64,000 nucleotides of DNA from positions 1,702,320 through 1,766,319 of the forward strand of contig KN832560.1 of the NCBI GenBank assembly GCA_000827205.1, given 5' to 3'. The DNA comes from Plicaturopsis crispa FD-325 SS-3 (Eukaryota > Basidiomycota > Agaricomycetes > Amylocorticiales > Amylocorticiaceae). Shown here one piece after another: positions 10,611 to 22,551 of this stretch. The number at the start of each line of letters is the position of its first letter. Within the stretch, counting starts at the first letter, position 1. Position numbers and translations under genes: made by a program. The notes under the pieces are model-generated. The model made no database searches, was not told the origin of the DNA, and saw only the letters and a program-made list of their open reading frames with translations.

Positions 10611-11693
10611 TCAAGGCGACAGCGGCGAGGACGCGCGCGGCACGGGGCTGCTTGGTCTCGATGGCCTGCGGCGCACGGGCGCGGCGTCGTGGTGTCGCAG
10701 GATGAGCGCGGCGACGAGCTGTGGCATGCTCATCACGGGCGCGTCGGGGGCGCTCGACGTTGAAGCACGTGGGAGCTCCGGCGTTGGCGTTGGCGTCGTC
10801 GGTGAAGGCGGTCGGGTAGGTGCAGGTGAGGGCACGGGCGTCGCGTCGAGCAACACGGGGCGGCAGCCCTGCTCGACGAGGCTGTGCCATATGCGCTTGA
10901 CGAGGATCCTGTCCTGCGCCGTCAGCGTACTCCCCTTCCCTTCCCCTTTCCCCTCCTCCGCCCCATCCGCATGCCCAGTGTCCATATCCATCCTCGCCCC
11001 CGAGTCCATCCTATACCCCCCGTCGTCGCGCAGACGCCACAGTAAGCTGCGGTGCACGGTCGCGAGGAACTGCAGGTCCGCGGCGCGGCGCTTCCCGCGG
11101 TAGCTCGACGCGCTTGCGCTGCGGGTCTTGCGCGCGCGCTTGGAAGCGGGGCGGTGCTGCGTCGGGAGAGAGGAGGAGGCGCGCCGGCGCGGTGGGTGTG
11201 GTGACGAGGGTGGGGACTCCGGGTGTTGCGTGGGTAGTTCGCAGACGTCCATAGCGTCGTCATCGTCAGAGGTGGGGAAGGCGGTGGATGGCGGACAGGC
11301 GATAGGTGCGGAGGAAGGGAACGGGATGTCGTTCGTGCGTGTCCGTGGGCGCACTGGCAGTGGCATAGGCAGAGTGGCTACGGTGCTGCTATTAGATGAA
11401 ATTGGTGTAGTAGGCTCGGAGTGGATATTGGTAGTGATACAAGTAGCGTTCGCGTTGGCGTGCGAGAGGGCGAGTGTGGGCGACGCTTTGCGCGGGCGCG
11501 AGAGGCTGAAGCGCGGGTACGGGAGGCGGAGCCTGTCCTTGAAGCTCGTCGTGCTCTGCGTCCGCGCGCGCACTGCGTTCGTGGAGTCGCCGAACGCGCT
11601 GGCGCTGGACGGTGACGCCCTGCTCGTGCTGGACGGCGCCCTGCTCGTGCTGGACTGGAGACCTTCGAGGTTCGAGTACATGAAGTTGAGCAT
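10611..11693 (-). CDS. Hypothetical Ser/Pro-rich protein, single exon
   Basis: A 360-codon uninterrupted frame from ATG 11693. The N-terminal third is Ser/Thr-rich, followed by proline-rich stretches and basic clusters (PASKRARKTRS, YRGKRRAAD) that look like nuclear localisation signals. Two ordered patches, AADLQFLATVHRSLLWRLRD and LTAQDRILVKRIWHSLVEQ, look like conserved helices. A TATA-like atataaa (minus) at 11834-11840 is about 145 bp upstream of the start, a normal fungal spacing. I recognise no domain and propose no function. Long frames on the opposite strand (for example 11128-12042 plus) are read as GC-driven shadows. Confidence 0.65.
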   Translation of the reverse strand: MLNFMYSNLEGLQSSTSRAPSSTSRASPSSASAFGDSTNAVRARTQSTTSFKDRLRLPYPRFSLSRPRKASPTLALSHANANATCITTNIHSEPTTPISSNSSTVATLPMPLPVRPRTRTNDIPFPSSAPIACPPSTAFPTSDDDDAMDVCELPTQHPESPPSSPHPPRRRASSSLPTQHRPASKRARKTRSASASSYRGKRRAADLQFLATVHRSLLWRLRDDGGYRMDSGARMDMDTGHADGAEEGKGEGKGSTLTAQDRILVKRIWHSLVEQGCRPVLLDATPVPSPAPTRPPSPTTPTPTPELPRASTSSAPDAPVMSMPQLVAALILRHHDAAPVRRRPSRPSSPVPRASSPLSP

Positions 11694-11833
11694 CCTGCGC
11701 GTTGCGAGTGTGGTGCCTTTGTCGTCGTCGTCACGGTGGCGGGAGTCTTACTGCTCTACGCGCTGCGAGTACGTGCGATTATGCTATACGAGAGTCGTAT
11801 GCGGTATACGAGAGAGGGTGAGGGAGTGTGGGG

Positions 11834-11840
11834 TTTATAT
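11834..11840 (-). promoter_or_regulatory. TATA-like box of the Ser/Pro-rich gene
   Basis: ATATAAA on the minus strand, 141-147 bp upstream of ATG 11693. It is the best TATA match in the interval and supports the minus-strand reading. Confidence 0.4.
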
Positions 11841-13216
11841 GCTTAGGAGCCGGTGTGAAATGAGTGAAAGGGAGTCGAGGAAGATGTGGGGAAACAAGCC
11901 ACGATTTTATTCATTACTGAAGGCTTTTATGAGGCGCGCTGGAATCGCGCGCCGCGGCGGTAAATTTGCTTCCGTCGCCGTGTCTCTCAGGCTAGTCAAG
12001 CAAACAAATGCGATGATGGTATGTACTGGTCAAAGCGTATAGCAAGTACAAGAGTGCATGTGTCTAGTAGGCTGAAGAGGCGCAGGCCTGACCATCCAAG
12101 CGGACGAGACGTCACGATTCACACGCACGCGCGGAGTCTACTAGGCCAAAGGAGAGCACGAACAAGATATGCTTCAGCGCACCCAAGGGCGGGCCTGTGC
12201 ATTGAAGTCAAAGTTGATAAACGATGCCAATGGCGCCTTTGCGAGCAGCGTGACGGTGCGGCTTGAAGATGAGAGGGGGCGGTCTTGTCGCGGATGCTGG
12301 TGAACTCAACTGCGAGTGAAAACGTCCAAGGGCGCTCAAGCGAACCCTTTCCGCTGCATCGTGCGGCGGCTAAAGCCAGCCGGGGGTATAGGGACCCTTG
12401 CCATGTGCGCCTAAGCGGGTCAAAGCGCCACGGCGACAGTCCTGAGTCAACCCTGCGTCGGGAGTAGATTAATTAGCGACGCGTCCGTGCATACGAGAAG
12501 AAGGAAGTCGATACAACAATGAGCGTTCGTTTAGAGGTGAAGGGACGATCTCCAGCCGCGAGTCGATGCTGTGATGAGCTGCAGGGGGTGGCATTGTTTT
12601 TGTGAGTGGCACTGTGACGATCATGTGAGTCGACATTGTTGTACGTTGAATTTACGTTGGATCGCCAAAGGCAGATATGCCGCCGGGTTCGGGTCGAGGA
12701 CTGCAGCAATTAACGCGACGCTCCTGCATACAATGAGTCTTGTTCAAAGCCACCGTGTTGTATGAGAATAGGGTGAGAGCACCTTGGGATCGGCGCGCCA
12801 TGGCTATTTAGCGAGACCGTTTAACCTCCGCGCGCAGGACAAAGCTGTGAGAAGCGCTCGAAAGAGGAACGAGAGCAAAGATCCACTCGCCAACAATAAA
12901 CGGCCTTGTCTTTTCGCGCGTCTCCGAGTCCGCGAGCATGCGTCCCAGCTCGACGCTCGCGGAAACAAAGTCTCCCTTGTAGGCGCTTTGCCCAGTTTAC
13001 GCTCGTCCGAAAGCTTCCCGGCCGCACAGCGTTATTGTAAGGTGTCGCAGCGGATCGTATGGACTGTTCATTGTGAACGCAAGAGGCAGGCGTTGTCCCT
13101 GTTCTCGACGTTTCTCTTCGGAGTCAATGCGGCATCAAAATCGAGACAGGGGCTAAAGTGGTCCAGTCACACGAGAACTGGACAAGAACGGTGACGGCGT
13201 CGCTCTCAGCTCCAGC
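11841..13216. other. Intergenic region between divergent small genes
   Basis: Contains frames of up to 136 codons (12784-13194 plus) with no domain, no start context shared with neighbours and no compositional bias like the flanking genes. Probably shared upstream sequence of the minus gene at 11693 and the plus gene at 13362. No repeat-family sequence was seen. Confidence 0.45.
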
Positions 13217-13224
13217 TTTATAAA
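13217..13224 (+). promoter_or_regulatory. TATA-like box of the 13362 gene
   Basis: TTTATAAA, 138-145 bp upstream of ATG 13362, followed by a CA-rich leader (CACAGAAACACACTCACAGA) typical of fungal transcription starts. Confidence 0.45.
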
Positions 13225-13361
13225 CGACCCTCTTTCCAGTTGCCATCTTCACAGAAACACACTCACAGACACAGACTTGCAGCTCAACTCGACTCGACAA
13301 CGTACACCACCGCACATCTTGCTAGCCACCGTTCAAACCCCCGCCAGAATCGACACCGCCG

Positions 13362-13961
13362 ATGTCCAGCTACGCATCCTCGTCCTCGTCGTCGAGCACT
13401 ACGACCGCATACCCGCCAGGTCTCGGCCTCGGCGCATGGCGCACACCGTCCTCTATCCCTCGCGCGAAGCGCGCCGCCTCGCCCGCACGCAACTTTCCCT
13501 ACGCATCTCGCGCCCCGCCCCCTGAGCGTGCACCCCCTGTGAGCATATACACGAGCAGACACAGCGCTGCGCAGCAGCCCCCACGCACACTCGGAGACGA
13601 CGAGTGGCTCTTCAGGGAGCCCATACAGCTCGTCCCCGCCATCGAAGAGCGTCCAACCCGCTCGACGCCAGCGAGCGTCACCGCGGCCTCCTTTGACACC
13701 CCACCACCACCACCGTCACCACAATCGCACCTGCCACCGCCCCGATCACACCGATCAGGCGCTAGCGGGCACAGGCCCGCATATACGATGCAAGTGCAGC
13801 CGCAGTCGACGCGCACACAGGAGGCGAAGGAGCGGGACCTCGCGCGCGTGGTGGCGAATATCCTCCTGAACCGCGCGTACCCCGTCGGACGGCCGCGGAG
13901 CGGGCCGAAGACGGGCTATGTGCGGAGCGGGCTGTCGAGGGTGGTTAGCGTGGGCTGCTAG
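13362..13961 (+). CDS. Hypothetical Ser/Pro-rich small protein, single exon
   Basis: A 199-residue frame with no intron. It starts with a serine run (MSSYASSSSSSS), then disordered Pro/Ser/Arg-rich sequence with a poly-proline run (PPPPPSPQ). The only ordered part is C-terminal: AKERDLARVVANILLNRAY, a likely amphipathic helix, then a basic GRPRSGPKTGYVRSGLSR tail. A TATA box and CA-rich leader at normal spacing support transcription. No signal peptide or membrane segment. I recognise no family. The conserved helix plus basic tail may be the functional part. Confidence 0.65.
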   Translation: MSSYASSSSSSSTTTAYPPGLGLGAWRTPSSIPRAKRAASPARNFPYASRAPPPERAPPVSIYTSRHSAAQQPPRTLGDDEWLFREPIQLVPAIEERPTRSTPASVTAASFDTPPPPPSPQSHLPPPRSHRSGASGHRPAYTMQVQPQSTRTQEAKERDLARVVANILLNRAYPVGRPRSGPKTGYVRSGLSRVVSVGC

Positions 13962-14695
13962 CCTGGGGTCTGTGAGAGAGAGGAAGGATGGGGGGAAGGA
14001 CGGGTCGGACTCGCGCGCTCGCATTCGGTTATCGTGCTGCGTACCCTCACTCTCATTCTTATTTTCCGTTTCTTTTCCGTCCTCCCATCACATAGACGCC
14101 CCGTATAATCCACTAATTGGATCACCACTACGCATTCTCACTATTGTCCGCATTGCAAGGGCACTGTTGTCGTACATCCCTCTCCCATTCATTGTATCAC
14201 TTTCCACTCAATAACCGTTATCGCTTTGTTCACTCACTCTTCAACATGAGCTTCCGCATCGTTGGCCATTTCCTGAACGGTTTGCAGGCGTCTTGACAGT
14301 GAACTAATTTTGCTCCATGCGTAGAACGTACTCTCCGGTACTTATCAGATAAGTGCCATGCAGGATAAGGTCGCTGGTAAGCACTATGCAACTCTCTGCA
14401 TACTCTCTGTTACAAAAACGTTAATGGCATCGCACTACCTTCAACCTCGACAGACACATTACTTCGAGCATCGGCCCCCGACCAGCAGTGCCGCCATGGT
14501 GCCTCAGTTGCTCCCCTTCGCAAAGTCATGCAGGTCTCATGATTCAACGTCTTCAGCTTCAAGGCGGTGCTAGTGGGAAGTTGTGGATGGAGCACCTCGG
14601 TCTCGCGAGGCATGCAGCTCGTGACCAATGGAGGCTGTGCGTGTGCGTGTCTACACCGACCTTATACAGTTGGGGAGATTTGAACAGCGAACGCA
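13962..14695. other. Intergenic, no gene seen
   Basis: A pyrimidine-rich stretch follows the 13362 gene (about 14030-14220, probably 3' UTR). The remainder is upstream sequence of the gene at 14696. Frames of up to 98 codons show no domain. Confidence 0.45.
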
Positions 14696-15450
14696 ATGGA
14701 CTCGCAAATCACCCTCGTACCAGAACCCCCTTTCCCCTCCACCACAAATCAACCCAGTACCCTACTCGTCCTCGACCGCGATAGCGTGTTCAACGCGCAC
14801 CTCCTGCGACCCGGGACTAACGAGCGCGTGTACACCATCTCGTCAAATGATACGGCCACACAGACGACCCTCCGACGAGTGGGCAGCGACATGCCCATTG
14901 CCGTTGTGACGCGCCACACGATCCTCCCCGAGGAGATTGCTCTCCACGGGGGCCCGCCGATGAAATTGAAGAAGTGGCTCAAGAGTGGCGTGCTTTCGGA
15001 CTTGTGAGTGCTGCGAGTCCTCGTATTGCTAAATTCGATCTCCATAACGGCACCTCCAAGCCCGACATCGTTCGAAGAGGCGGACCAGAAATACACTTGG
15101 CGAGTCAACCCCATCGGCCACATAGCGGTGACTACTTACGTCTCATTTCCCTCCTCCCCATCATTCACTGAGTGCGTACCTCTGACCCATACACGAAGCT
15201 CTATGCAGAGGACGATCCCAAAGCGCCTATAGCATGGTTCACGCCATCGCGGAAGCGTATCGTCGACGGCGCGCCGGTGCAAGTGCCAGCATCAGTGGCG
15301 TTGCAGCCCCGCGGCGAGGAGATCCAGGAGCTGGTCCTCGCCTCGCTGTTGGTCGTCGAGTTGAGGGCTAGGAATGTTAGGAGGGGCCAGGCGGTTGCGG
15401 CGGGGCGCGCTGCGTTGACTGCTGCGAGTGCTGGGTTCCCGGGGTTTTGA
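14696..15450 (+). CDS. DUF6593-like protein
   Basis: Modelled exons 14696-15003, 15061-15127 and 15199-15450 give 208 residues in one frame. The layout fits the DUF6593 beta-rich fold common in mushrooms: a start with LLVLDRDSVFNAHLLRPG, the middle KYTWRVNPIGHIA, then LYAEDDPKAPIAWFTPS, and a C-terminal helix EEIQELVLASLLVVELRARN. The third exon uses the acceptor after ACGAAG (15198); the nearer AG at 15172 would break the frame. No signal peptide. The function of the family is unknown. The family name is from motif recall. Confidence 0.7.
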
Positions 15451-15678
15451 TTGGGTTGCATATCACTGTGCCCACACGTACCATTTAGGTATTATAACTG
15501 AGCATTTTCGTTTGGGACTGTTCGAATATGACAACGTAACATTCCCCCTTAAAAACCCAGTAGTGAGACAACAAACAGATGCTAGCGATACAACATTTAT
15601 GATGAGTACAAGATGAATAAATATCAGTGGGCCGCGCCGAGCCCTGCAGAGTGCACTACGCTGCATGGTATAAGACGA

Positions 15679-17974
15679 CTACGCCGCAGGGGGAAGGACG
15701 ACCACATCTCCGTGTGTCGCGTCTTGTCGAAGATCCGGGTGGCAGCTGAAGGTGATGTCTTCGTCCTTCACGGCGACCATATCCGTGTGCTCGTCCGGGC
15801 AGTGGAAGGTCGAGAACTTGACGCTTGTGTTCAGGTTCTTTGGTACGAGGTGCGTTGGTTTGTAGGTCGCTGTGATAAGCAGATTAATTCGGTCAGTCGA
15901 AGGGAGACAAGGCGAATGGATAAGAGACGTACGTTCCAACTCCCGGGAGGCCACCTTCGACCAGTCCCTGCAAGACGCCACCCCGTTCATTAGGAAGGTT
16001 TGGAGCACACATTAAATCGGAACATACCAATCCGGGCCCCAATACGGATGTCTCTTGATACCCTCAATACCTAGTCTGCCCTGTCGTCCGGGAAGAAGGA
16101 TCTGCAATATTCAAATCGAGAAAAAATGAGACCGGCTTGGGCACAAGATCTGGGCATACGACGTACCGCAAACAGCAGCCCTTCAGCCGCCTTATCGTGC
16201 ACGCCGACGAGTTTGGTGATCTTGTTCAGGAGCATGGCGCGCGTCCTGACCTTGGGTTCGACCTCCGAGAATGTCTAGACGATCATACTATCAGCACCTC
16301 GCCACAGGAAGAGCCAGCTGGAAGAAAGAATGACATACCTGGCCGCCGCCCACGTACATGTCGAGCACGATATACGCCCACCCGTACAGGTCCACGCTGG
16401 CGTCGTACTCCGTGTGGCCGTCAACCTCCGGCGCAAGGTAGCCCTCAGTACCGCAGTACTCGTCCATGACGTACATCTCGAGCTTCCCCGGGGTCCCGTG
16501 AAACGACTTGGAGAGCCCGAAATCAGCGATGGCGATGTGGCCGTTGGGCGCGATGAGCACGTTGTCCGGCTTCATGTCCCGGTGGACGATCTTGAGCGAG
16601 TGGAGTTCTTCGATGCCTAGGAGCTTTATAACTCGTGAGTGGCGGTTACGAGGCTAGAAAAGGGACGGTGAACGTACCAGTTCAGCGGCATAGAGTTTGA
16701 TGTCCTCGAAGGGGAGCCGAGGGCGCACAGGCTCATCTGCAAAGCTCCGGATCCGGTGCACGAGGTCCTCGCTGTACATGTTCTAAAGAAGGCCACAAAT
16801 GAGCGAAATTCGGAACGCAGAAAAGTCAGAGTGGACGTACCATGACAAGATAAACATTGCGCTCATCCTGGAACGAGCACAGCAGACGCGTCAAGAACGG
16901 ACCCCCACTCTCGGTAACCAATTTCAGGACGTCGATTTCGGTCTTCAGGTAGTTGACACTAGGGGAAGTCGCGCCAAACGTCGATGTCCAGCTCCCTTCG
17001 ATGTCCGATGCGTACATCTTCGGCTTGTGTAGTACTTTGACCGCAACATTCTCGCCGAGGCTCGAGCGCGCGTGGAAGACACGCCCGTAGCCCCCCTCGC
17101 CGATGATCCCCGCGAACGTGTAGGTGATGCCGTCGTGAGTGACGGTGTCCGCGATCTCTGAGTACGGCGATACATCGTCGAATCCGTCGTCAGATGAGTC
17201 CTGGTCCTCGTCGAAGTCCTCGTCTAGGTGCTCAGGTATGCCGTTGGAAAGCGAGCCGTGAGAGTTGATTTCAGCTAGCTCGTCGCAGTTGTTGCCAGTC
17301 CAGATGGTGATACTACCAGTTGAGCGCACGTCAAGAGGGGATGACAGCTGCACAGGACTTTGAGTTCCGCGGTTCCTCGAGAACACTGGCGTCAAGATAG
17401 AGAGAGGAGCAGGAGCTTTCTGCGCAGGAACAGACTTCGTTTTATCGTTGGAGTGGCGCAGGAGGATCGGCTCAAGTGCTGGAGTAGAGGCGCTCCGCCA
17501 GCCGCCTAGTCGGGCATCATACCAAGGCAAGGGTGAGACCGGATGTGCCAATGGTCCTTTCGGGAACCCCAGTAAGTTACGCGCCACAGTACCCTTGGAG
17601 CGTTCTTTAGGGTTCAGGACCTCGGAGTCCCAGAGAAATAGCGGGGAGCAGCTGGTCAGACAGAATTGAAAGCCCAAGCGTGTGGCAACAGTCCCGAGGG
17701 CAGGAACCCAGACTTCAAGAGCAGGGAGATAATCGACGATGGAATCGACGCGGGTGGTGGCGTTGGCCAGTCTGCGGAGTGTGGCGTAAAGAGAAGGGTC
17801 TGAGGGGAGGGCAGAGAGAGCCCTAAGCAAAAGAATATGGACATGGGGGACCTGAACAGTGACATCTCGGATGTTCTCTTTGGTAGACGACGCAGAGAGA
17901 TCTGCGGCGACATCCTCTCTGCGTCGAGAACCGAAGAGGTGGTTGTACAGGCGGGTGAACAGGCCTGAGAGCAT
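15679..17974 (-). CDS. Serine/threonine protein kinase, AGC-like
   Basis: Modelled exons (minus): 17974-16841, 16782-16678, 16623-16339, 16274-16167, 16101-16028, 15967-15933, 15869-15679; total 643 residues in frame. About 300 N-terminal residues are basidiomycete-type sequence with an acidic EDFDEDQDSSDDGFDD linker. The kinase domain follows: glycine loop GEGGYGRVFHA, VAVK lysine, catalytic VHRDMKPDN, ADFGLS and activation segment GTEGYLAPE. The C-terminal extension ends HPYWGPDWDWSKVASREL, then EPTYKPTHLVPKNLN, as in AGC-family tails. All catalytic residues are present. The frame stays open upstream to an ATG at 18178; I chose MLSGLFTRLYNHLFG because it begins the ordered region. Substrate unknown. 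Confidence 0.88.
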
Positions 17975-18582
17975 CGTAGGGTACAATAAAGTTATACACA
18001 GAACGGTATCAGAGGGAGGTGACTGGCCAGGAGTAAGGCGCAATTTTGGGAACAGAGTGGTATAAAAGGACAACGCCAAAGCGGCGAAAGTGTCCACAGC
18101 CATTTTCGGCTGGTCCACATTTCCAAACATGCGTAAACCTGTCATGGCAACGATCCGAAAACAGAAAACACCGTCCAATGCTTGGAATACGGTGTCTTCA
18201 TCTTTACGGTGCGTTTAGGCGACAAACTGACGGCGACACGAAAACAAAACGAACGAGGGAAAAGACAAGAGACAGAGTTTAGTTGTTTGATTACGAGGGC
18301 TTCCTTGTTGGGAGACCCACGTGAGTTCCGGGTTCCGATTGATCGCGACTCGGCGACAGAATCAACGAAACTGGGAACCTCTACGTTCATGGCGCCATCA
18401 TAGACGCGGTGTTTTCTATCACTTTTGACGTCTAGGCTGATCGTATTCCACGACGAATCGGTAGATACTGCCCACAACTTCAATGTGACCTGCTTTGACG
18501 CGCTTTTCCCAGGAAAATCGGCTGGCAGACGCCACCGCACGATCAACATACGTACTTTGACGCCGCGCATTCGCTTGCCAAG
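17975..18582. promoter_or_regulatory. Divergent promoter region between kinase and CM1 coiled-coil gene
   Basis: A 608-bp gap separates two start codons on opposite strands, so it must carry the control sequence of both. No clear TATA box was seen on either side. If the kinase starts at the alternative ATG 18178, the gap shortens to about 400 bp. Confidence 0.5.
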
Positions 18583-21500
18583 ATGTCTGCGGCGCTGAAC
18601 ACGCACGCAGACACGTCGAACCAGTCTGGGATGATGCACCCAGACGTGTCTTTAGGATCCCTCGCATCGGGCTTCTCAACGCCAGCGAAGAACCTACGGA
18701 TCCCATCAGCGTCAACGGCACCGTCTTCCGCGCCGCTTTCGACGCCCTCACCCCCAAATCCCTCTTTCGCGCGACGAAAAACAGACGAAACACGGCGGAT
18801 TGCGCTCACGCATAATGACGGCGATGGCGACGAGATGGAGGGCGATTTTCTCGATACACCGGGTCAAAAGGAGAGGTGGACAGATGGTACTACGCCTGCA
18901 AGCAAGCGCACGCGAAACAGCGTAGGTGGAACGAAAGGTGTCGCTCTCACTCTTCGAGATCAAGAGAAGGTGCGTGTGTACGGCTTGCGAGACGTGTGCT
19001 TGGCTCACCGAGGGCACTGTAGCACATCGATAATTTGAAAAAGGAGAACTTCAGCATCAAGCTAAAGGTCCATTTCCTTGAGGAGCGCCTTGCTCAGCTC
19101 GCCCCCGACCAAATAGATGCGGCGCTCAAGCAGAACATCAACCTGAAGATCGAGGTGCAGCAGCGGGGGATGGAGTTAAAGAAGTTGAAGAAGCTAGTTC
19201 TGGAGCTGCAACAGGAACTCGAGCGACTTCAGCGGGCCGGTGGCGGGGCCTCTCGATCACGAGAACGGGAGCTCGAGGAGAAGCTGGAGGAACGCGAACG
19301 CGAGCTACGAGAACTGCGGCGGCGCAGGTTAGGTGCGCAGGACGACGCTGCGCTCAGGGACGCTGATGCACGCAACGCTGCGTTGGAGGAGGAGCTGGAC
19401 AATGTCAAGGGCCTCCTGGAGGATAACATGGACGAGATCGAGAGGCTCAGGGAGATGCTTGAGCGGCGGGGAGACGAGTCTGGTGCTGGAGAAGGGGGAG
19501 ACAGTCGACGGGATCGGATGAAGCGCCGCATGGAGGAACTCGAGGCGGATAACGAAGACCTGCGCGCGCGTGTCGAGGAGCACGCAGAACTTATCGCCCA
19601 AAGGGATGACGAGAAGGAGGATCTAGCGGACGAGATTGACGCTTTGCGGTTGGAGATCGAGGATATCCAGCGGAGACGAGAGGCCGAGAATCTGGAACGC
19701 AGTCAAAGTCGTTCGCAGATACTGGAGGAGCGAGAAGAGCGCGAGGCAGTCGAGGATGACCTGAATGCTCTCCGGGACAAGCTTGCCGCAGCGACGATTG
19801 AGCTCCAACAGAAGGACGACGAGCTCGAGATGAAGAATCGCGATTTCGACGACCTCATGGGCGAGCACCAGCGAATCGTTGATCAAGTTGAGCAGGAGTG
19901 GCGAGGGGAAGTCGACGAGGCCCGAAATCAAGTCGAAGAGCTGCGCGATGTAAGTTCATGACTCGTAGCGGAGGGCACGTCTGTTGCTAACGTTAATTTT
20001 CAAGGTACTCGCCGAACGTGAGGCGGAGTCGAAGGACCTGCGATTGAACATCTCCGAGCTCGAAGCAAACACTGATGATTTGCACGCCAAGTTCGAGGCT
20101 GCCCTCGCTCACCTCGAGCAAGAGATGGAAGACAAAGACTCCGAAATCGAAAACGCGAATAGAGATATTGAGCGGCTCGGGGAACAGGTCTATCTACTTG
20201 AGGAGGAGGGAGAGAGACTCAAAGAGGAGCTGGAGCATGTCCGGGAGGAGGAGGGCGTCGAGCGGGATCGCTTAGAAGCATTGACTGCAGCTCTTAAAGA
20301 GGTGAGTTTGGATGCAATGGATCGATTGCTCGTCCTGATACATTTTATCCGCAGAAAGTCGCAAATCTGAAATCTCAACTACAAGAGATGACGGAGCTTT
20401 ATGAGACGTGCAGTCAAGACATCATAGCGCACCGCTCGCGTCAGGAAGAGCTCGCGCGACACGTCGAGGACCTCGTGGAGGAAGTTCAACGTGAACGGCA
20501 GGCGCGCGAAGGCGTCGAAGCTGACTTGGATGCTGCCGATAAAGAACACGACATGGCTATCCGCCGCGAGCGTCGTGCCCTCGAAGCCAAGGAGTCTGCG
20601 CTTCAATCCGCACTCAACGACCTTGCGCGCACTCAGTCGCTGCTCGCCCAGCGCGAGTCCGACCTGGAAGCCGTCCAGACCGCCCTTCAGACGATCGAGG
20701 CAGAATCCAAACGGGCGGGTGAAACGCACACAACGGCCCGATTCTCCTTGCAACTAGAGGTGGACCGTCTGAAGCGTGATATCGAACGCCTCGAGGACGA
20801 GCTCGCACGCGCTCGGAAGGACCTAGACGAGCGCGACGGCAAAAGTCGTGATCGAGACGGTGCCCTGGATAAGTTGCACGCTGAAAATCGGGATCTTGCA
20901 TCTCAGCTTGCTGCACAGACACAGGCCCGTCTCAACGTGTCTGAGAAACTCGATGGCGTCCAAAGCAGCCTCAGGACGTCAGAGTCGGAGCTTGCTACTA
21001 TGCGCTCCCGAGTTGCCGATTTGGAGCAGCGTCTATCCAAGGATCAGCGTTCGCTCTTGACGGCTGAGGCACAATATCGCGATCAGCTGACCGAGCGCAA
21101 TACTCTTCTCCTCACCATATATCAATACATGGACAAGATACTTGGTGTTGACAAGACTCCGGTAAGTCCATTCGTATCCTTGATTTACATGTCGAAATAA
21201 CGTCGTATCGGATTGTAGAAAAAGGGCGGACAAGCCGAAACAAAGCCCTTCACGAATTTCGGCGTCTTCCACGACAATCTGATCACAAGGTTGAAAGCCT
21301 TGAGCCAGATTCAGCTCGATTTCGATAAGCGCGTCAAGGAGGCAGAAGCCAAGTTCACCGATAAACTGACCGAGATGCGGAAACAGCTGGATCACCGGTG
21401 GAAGCAGATCGACAAATTCGAGGCCAGCGTCAAGTCTTATGCCGATACGAAGACGATGTGGCGACGAAAATTCGCGACGAAAGAAGGGGAGCTGGAAGCA

Positions 21501-22021
21501 ATCAAGGTGGGTCTCAGTTCTCAGATATGATCATTTTTCGTGTGACTGAGGTCTTTTCAGGCCACGAACTCCGATATGGCTGCTCAGCTGGCCGGTATGA
21601 AGCGCCCAGGGAACACAGATGCCATGGAGCTCCGGGCACTCTCCGCTCGAGCCACAAATGCGGAACGACGGCTCATTAACACGCAAAATCAGCTTGTAGC
21701 CTCTGAGGAGAAGATATCGTCGATGAGTCAGAAGACTGCTGCCGCGGACAATAAATGGGAGGCCAGGGTCAAGGAATATGAAGCCCGACTGAAGGCAGCC
21801 GAGGAACGGGTGAAACGAGAACGACAGGGCAGCAAAGAGCGAGTTGCAGAGCTGGAACACAGCCTTAGGTGCGTGTTTGTTTCGCTTTTCGAAACGGGGG
21901 ACTCATTTGACGATTTTTGTCCAGGAGCCTTCAACGCCAAGTTGACCTGGCTCAAAAACGAAACCAACAACTGACCGACGTTATCGAGGTCAACAAAGCC
22001 TCCTCTAGTCCTGCACGATGA
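18583..22021 (+). CDS. CM1 (centrosomin N-terminal motif) coiled-coil protein, microtubule-organising type
   Basis: Modelled exons 18583-18969, 19023-19949, 20005-20301, 20355-21161, 21219-21506, 21561-21868 and 21925-22021 give 1036 residues. Residues about 120-185, from TLRDQEK HIDNLKKENFSIKLKVHFL through DQIDAALKQNINLKIEVQQ, are a strong centrosomin motif 1. This is the element that recruits and activates the gamma-tubulin ring complex in Cnn, CDK5RAP2, and fission yeast Mto1 and Pcp1. Nearly all the rest is Glu/Arg/Leu coiled coil (heptad-rich to about residue 1000). The first 115 residues are disordered and may be phosphorylated. It is probably at the spindle pole body or cytoplasmic microtubule-organising centres. 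Whether it is the Mto1 or Pcp1 equivalent cannot be told here. Confidence 0.88.
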
Positions 22022-22426
22022 TAACGTTCCTCTTTTCCTTACGCTATGACGATTTCACGTTGCTTTGCTTTCCTTCACTTTGTTCCCGCTGCTCTTCCGC
22101 ATACGTTTATTATCTCTACGGTCACATCTGTATCACCATTAGCATCGGCCCTTACCTTGTCTTTACATCTACCTACCTCACCGCATCTTGCTGTTAATGG
22201 ATTCGTTTGCATCAGAATTTCTATCGGAATCTTTGCCCGCTTGGGTGCAGCCGCGAGGGCATGGTGTGGCGTCGACAGTGGCTGGGAACACATGTTTCGC
22301 CTTGAGGCAAACTTCAACCTACCTGCCAGCTTATATCGTTCTGGCCTGATTTCCTCTCTTTCTTCACCTCTTCGTTGGACGGTTTGCGAGTGCTATGGAC
22401 ACTAATTTACTCTGATGATCGTTGTG

Positions 22427-22534
22427 AGTCCAACCGTTGTATTTTCTTTGTGCAATGCCTTTGTTTGCGCCAGCAACGGCCAAGCAAACGGGCGCCTTTT
22501 TCCCGCTGGTCTGACCGTTGTCCTCTGCGATTGT
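22427..22534 (+). other. Possible 5' UTR intron of the 22552 gene
   Basis: A GTGAGTCC donor at about 22427 and a GCGATTGTAG acceptor at about 22534 bracket 108 bp ending 17 bp before the ATG. Splice-like ends only; no transcript evidence. Confidence 0.35.
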
Positions 22535-22551
22535 AGGATTGGAAGCCAGAC

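Noticed and set aside
11128-12042. 304-codon plus-strand frame
   Set aside because: Antisense to the Ser/Pro-rich minus-strand gene, which has a TATA box at normal spacing and more natural composition.
12784-13194. 136-codon plus-strand frame
   Set aside because: Ends just before the TATA box of the 13362 gene; no domain and composition like intergenic sequence.
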